Source of the DNA: Alistipes sp. CAG:268
GTDB lineage: Bacteria; Bacteroidota; Bacteroidia; Bacteroidales; Rikenellaceae
Assembly (NCBI GenBank): GCA_000434235.1
Contig: FR892017.1
Coordinates: forward strand, 2,294-10,020
Direction of reading: 5' to 3'
DNA length: 7,727 nt
Position numbers and translations under genes: made by a program. The notes under the pieces were generated by a model. The model did no database searches, was not told where the DNA came from, and saw only the letters and a program-made list of their open reading frames with translations. Positions 6,814 through 7,727 of the stretch are shown in pieces; positions within the stretch are counted from its first letter, which is position 1; each line of letters begins with the position of its first letter.

Positions 6814-7727
6814 GTGCGTATCGGAATCCGGCATATCGCGGTGATCGTGCTGCTGGCGGGGGTCTCTTGCACGCCGGCCGGAAGGCCTTCGGCCACCCTG
6901 CCCGAACCGCCGCCGCAGCGCGTCAGGATGTTCTTCGGCGGCGACGTGATGCAGCACCTGCCGCAGGTCGAGGCGGCCCGCAGCGGCGGGGGCTTTGACT
7001 ACTCGCCGGTTTTCGAGGCGCTGGCCCCGAGGATGCACGGGGCGGATATTGCCGTGGTGAACCTCGAGACGACGCTGACCTCCTCTGCGACCTATTCGGG
7101 CTACCCGATGTTCCGCTCCCCCGTCGTGCTGGCCGACGCCCTCCGCGAGGCCGGCGTGGATGTGGCCGTGCTGGCCAACAACCACTGCTGCGACGGCGGA
7201 GCCGCGGGAATCCGCACGACGATCCGCGAACTCGACCGCTGCGGCATCCGCCATACGGGCGTCTTTGCCGACAGCGCCGATTACCGCCGCAACCATCCGC
7301 TCCGCCTCACCTGGTGCGGGGTGCGGATCGCCCTGGTCAATTATACCTACGGGACGAACGGCCTTCCGGTGCCGGCCGGTACGATCGTGAACCTCATCGA
7401 TACGCTGCGTATGGCCGCCGATCTCGAACGGGCCCGCCGCGGGGCCGACTTCGTGGTGGCCTGCATGCACTGGGGCAACGAGTACGAGCGCCGCGAGAAC
7501 GCCTCGCAGCGGGCCGTGGCCGGCTTCCTCCGCCGTCACGGCGTGGATCTGGTGGTGGGAAGCCACCCGCATGTGGTCCAGCCGTGGCGTGCCGACTCGT
7601 CGCACGTGGTGCTCTTCTCGCTGGGCAACCTGGTCTCGAACCAGCGGCGGCGCTACACCGACGGCGGGCTGGTGGCCTGCATCGAGGCGCTGCGCCATCC
7701 CGACGGGCGCATGACCTACCGCCCCGA
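6814..7727 (+). CDS. CapA family lipoprotein (PGA_cap), C-terminus cut by window edge
   Basis: The first 304 residues of a CapA/PgsA-type protein are visible; the gene runs off the right edge. It starts at GTG (6814): no ATG precedes the conserved domain in this frame, and the frame is closed just upstream by the DUF4491 stop at 6808-6810. The N-terminus RIGIRHIAVIVLLAGVSC is a lipoprotein signal with Cys19 as the likely lipid site, although position -3 is Gly, which is unusual. The metallophosphatase-like fold carries the family motifs: GGDVMQH (42-48), VNLET (82-86), ANNH (121-124), MHWGNEY (218-224), GSHPHVVQP (249-257) and SLGN (269-272). Family members take part in poly-gamma-glutamate or other envelope polymer metabolism in some bacteria, but isolated copies like this one have unclear roles. 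A GTG at 6841 is a less likely start since it removes the basic n-region. Confidence 0.88.
   Translation, partial: MRIGIRHIAVIVLLAGVSCTPAGRPSATLPEPPPQRVRMFFGGDVMQHLPQVEAARSGGGFDYSPVFEALAPRMHGADIAVVNLETTLTSSATYSGYPMFRSPVVLADALREAGVDVAVLANNHCCDGGAAGIRTTIRELDRCGIRHTGVFADSADYRRNHPLRLTWCGVRIALVNYTYGTNGLPVPAGTIVNLIDTLRMAADLERARRGADFVVACMHWGNEYERRENASQRAVAGFLRRHGVDLVVGSHPHVVQPWRADSSHVVLFSLGNLVSNQRRRYTDGGLVACIEALRHPDGRMTYRP

Noticed and set aside
6289..7698. A 469-codon minus-strand open frame opposite DUF4491 and the CapA-like gene.
   Set aside because: It is antisense to two recognised genes, has no domain or promoter that I can see, and its composition is that of a shadow frame.
1..7727. CRISPR arrays, tRNA or rRNA genes, insertion sequences and tandem repeats.
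   Set aside because: I searched by eye for repeated units, cloverleaf-like segments, transposase proteins and terminal inverted repeats and found none.

Overview
The window looks like a chromosomal segment of a GC-rich member of the Bacteroidales, most likely Alistipes or a close relative. The signs are promoter boxes of the Bacteroidetes type (TAnnTTTG), start codons without Shine-Dalgarno sequences, a DUF4491 protein, and a DcaP-like porin beside a polytopic metallophosphoesterase. The genus is an inference from style and protein families; no rRNA or other marker gene is present.

Layout. The left third (1-2654, minus strand) is the start of a tripartite drug/solute exporter operon, transcribed leftward: a TolC-type outer-membrane channel, an HlyD/EmrA-type membrane fusion protein, and the first 65 codons of an ABC-2 type permease that runs off the left edge. 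A promoter box sits just upstream of the tolC-like gene. The middle (2729-4995, minus strand) is a two-gene unit: a four-TM calcineurin-like metallophosphoesterase whose end overlaps by 10 bases the start of a reductase-deaminase related to RibD. That second protein has its two domains in the reverse order of ordinary RibD and carries a variant deaminase zinc motif, which makes it the most interesting gene here.

A 118-base divergent intergenic region (4996-5113) carries a clear promoter for the leftward unit, a weaker candidate for the rightward gene, and a perfect 10-base palindrome. The right part (5114-7727, plus strand) holds a DcaP-like beta-barrel porin, closed by a very good intrinsic terminator. 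Directly behind it a new promoter drives a small DUF4491 membrane protein and a CapA-family lipoprotein (GTG start, cut by the right edge).

The gene layout is dense and no gap between genes exceeds 150 bases. I see no tRNA, rRNA, CRISPR array, insertion sequence or tandem repeat. Most of the window looks like ordinary core or envelope functions. I do not see a convincing new multi-gene system; the strongest leads are the domain-swapped RibD-like enzyme and its coupling to a phosphoesterase that appears to face the periplasm.
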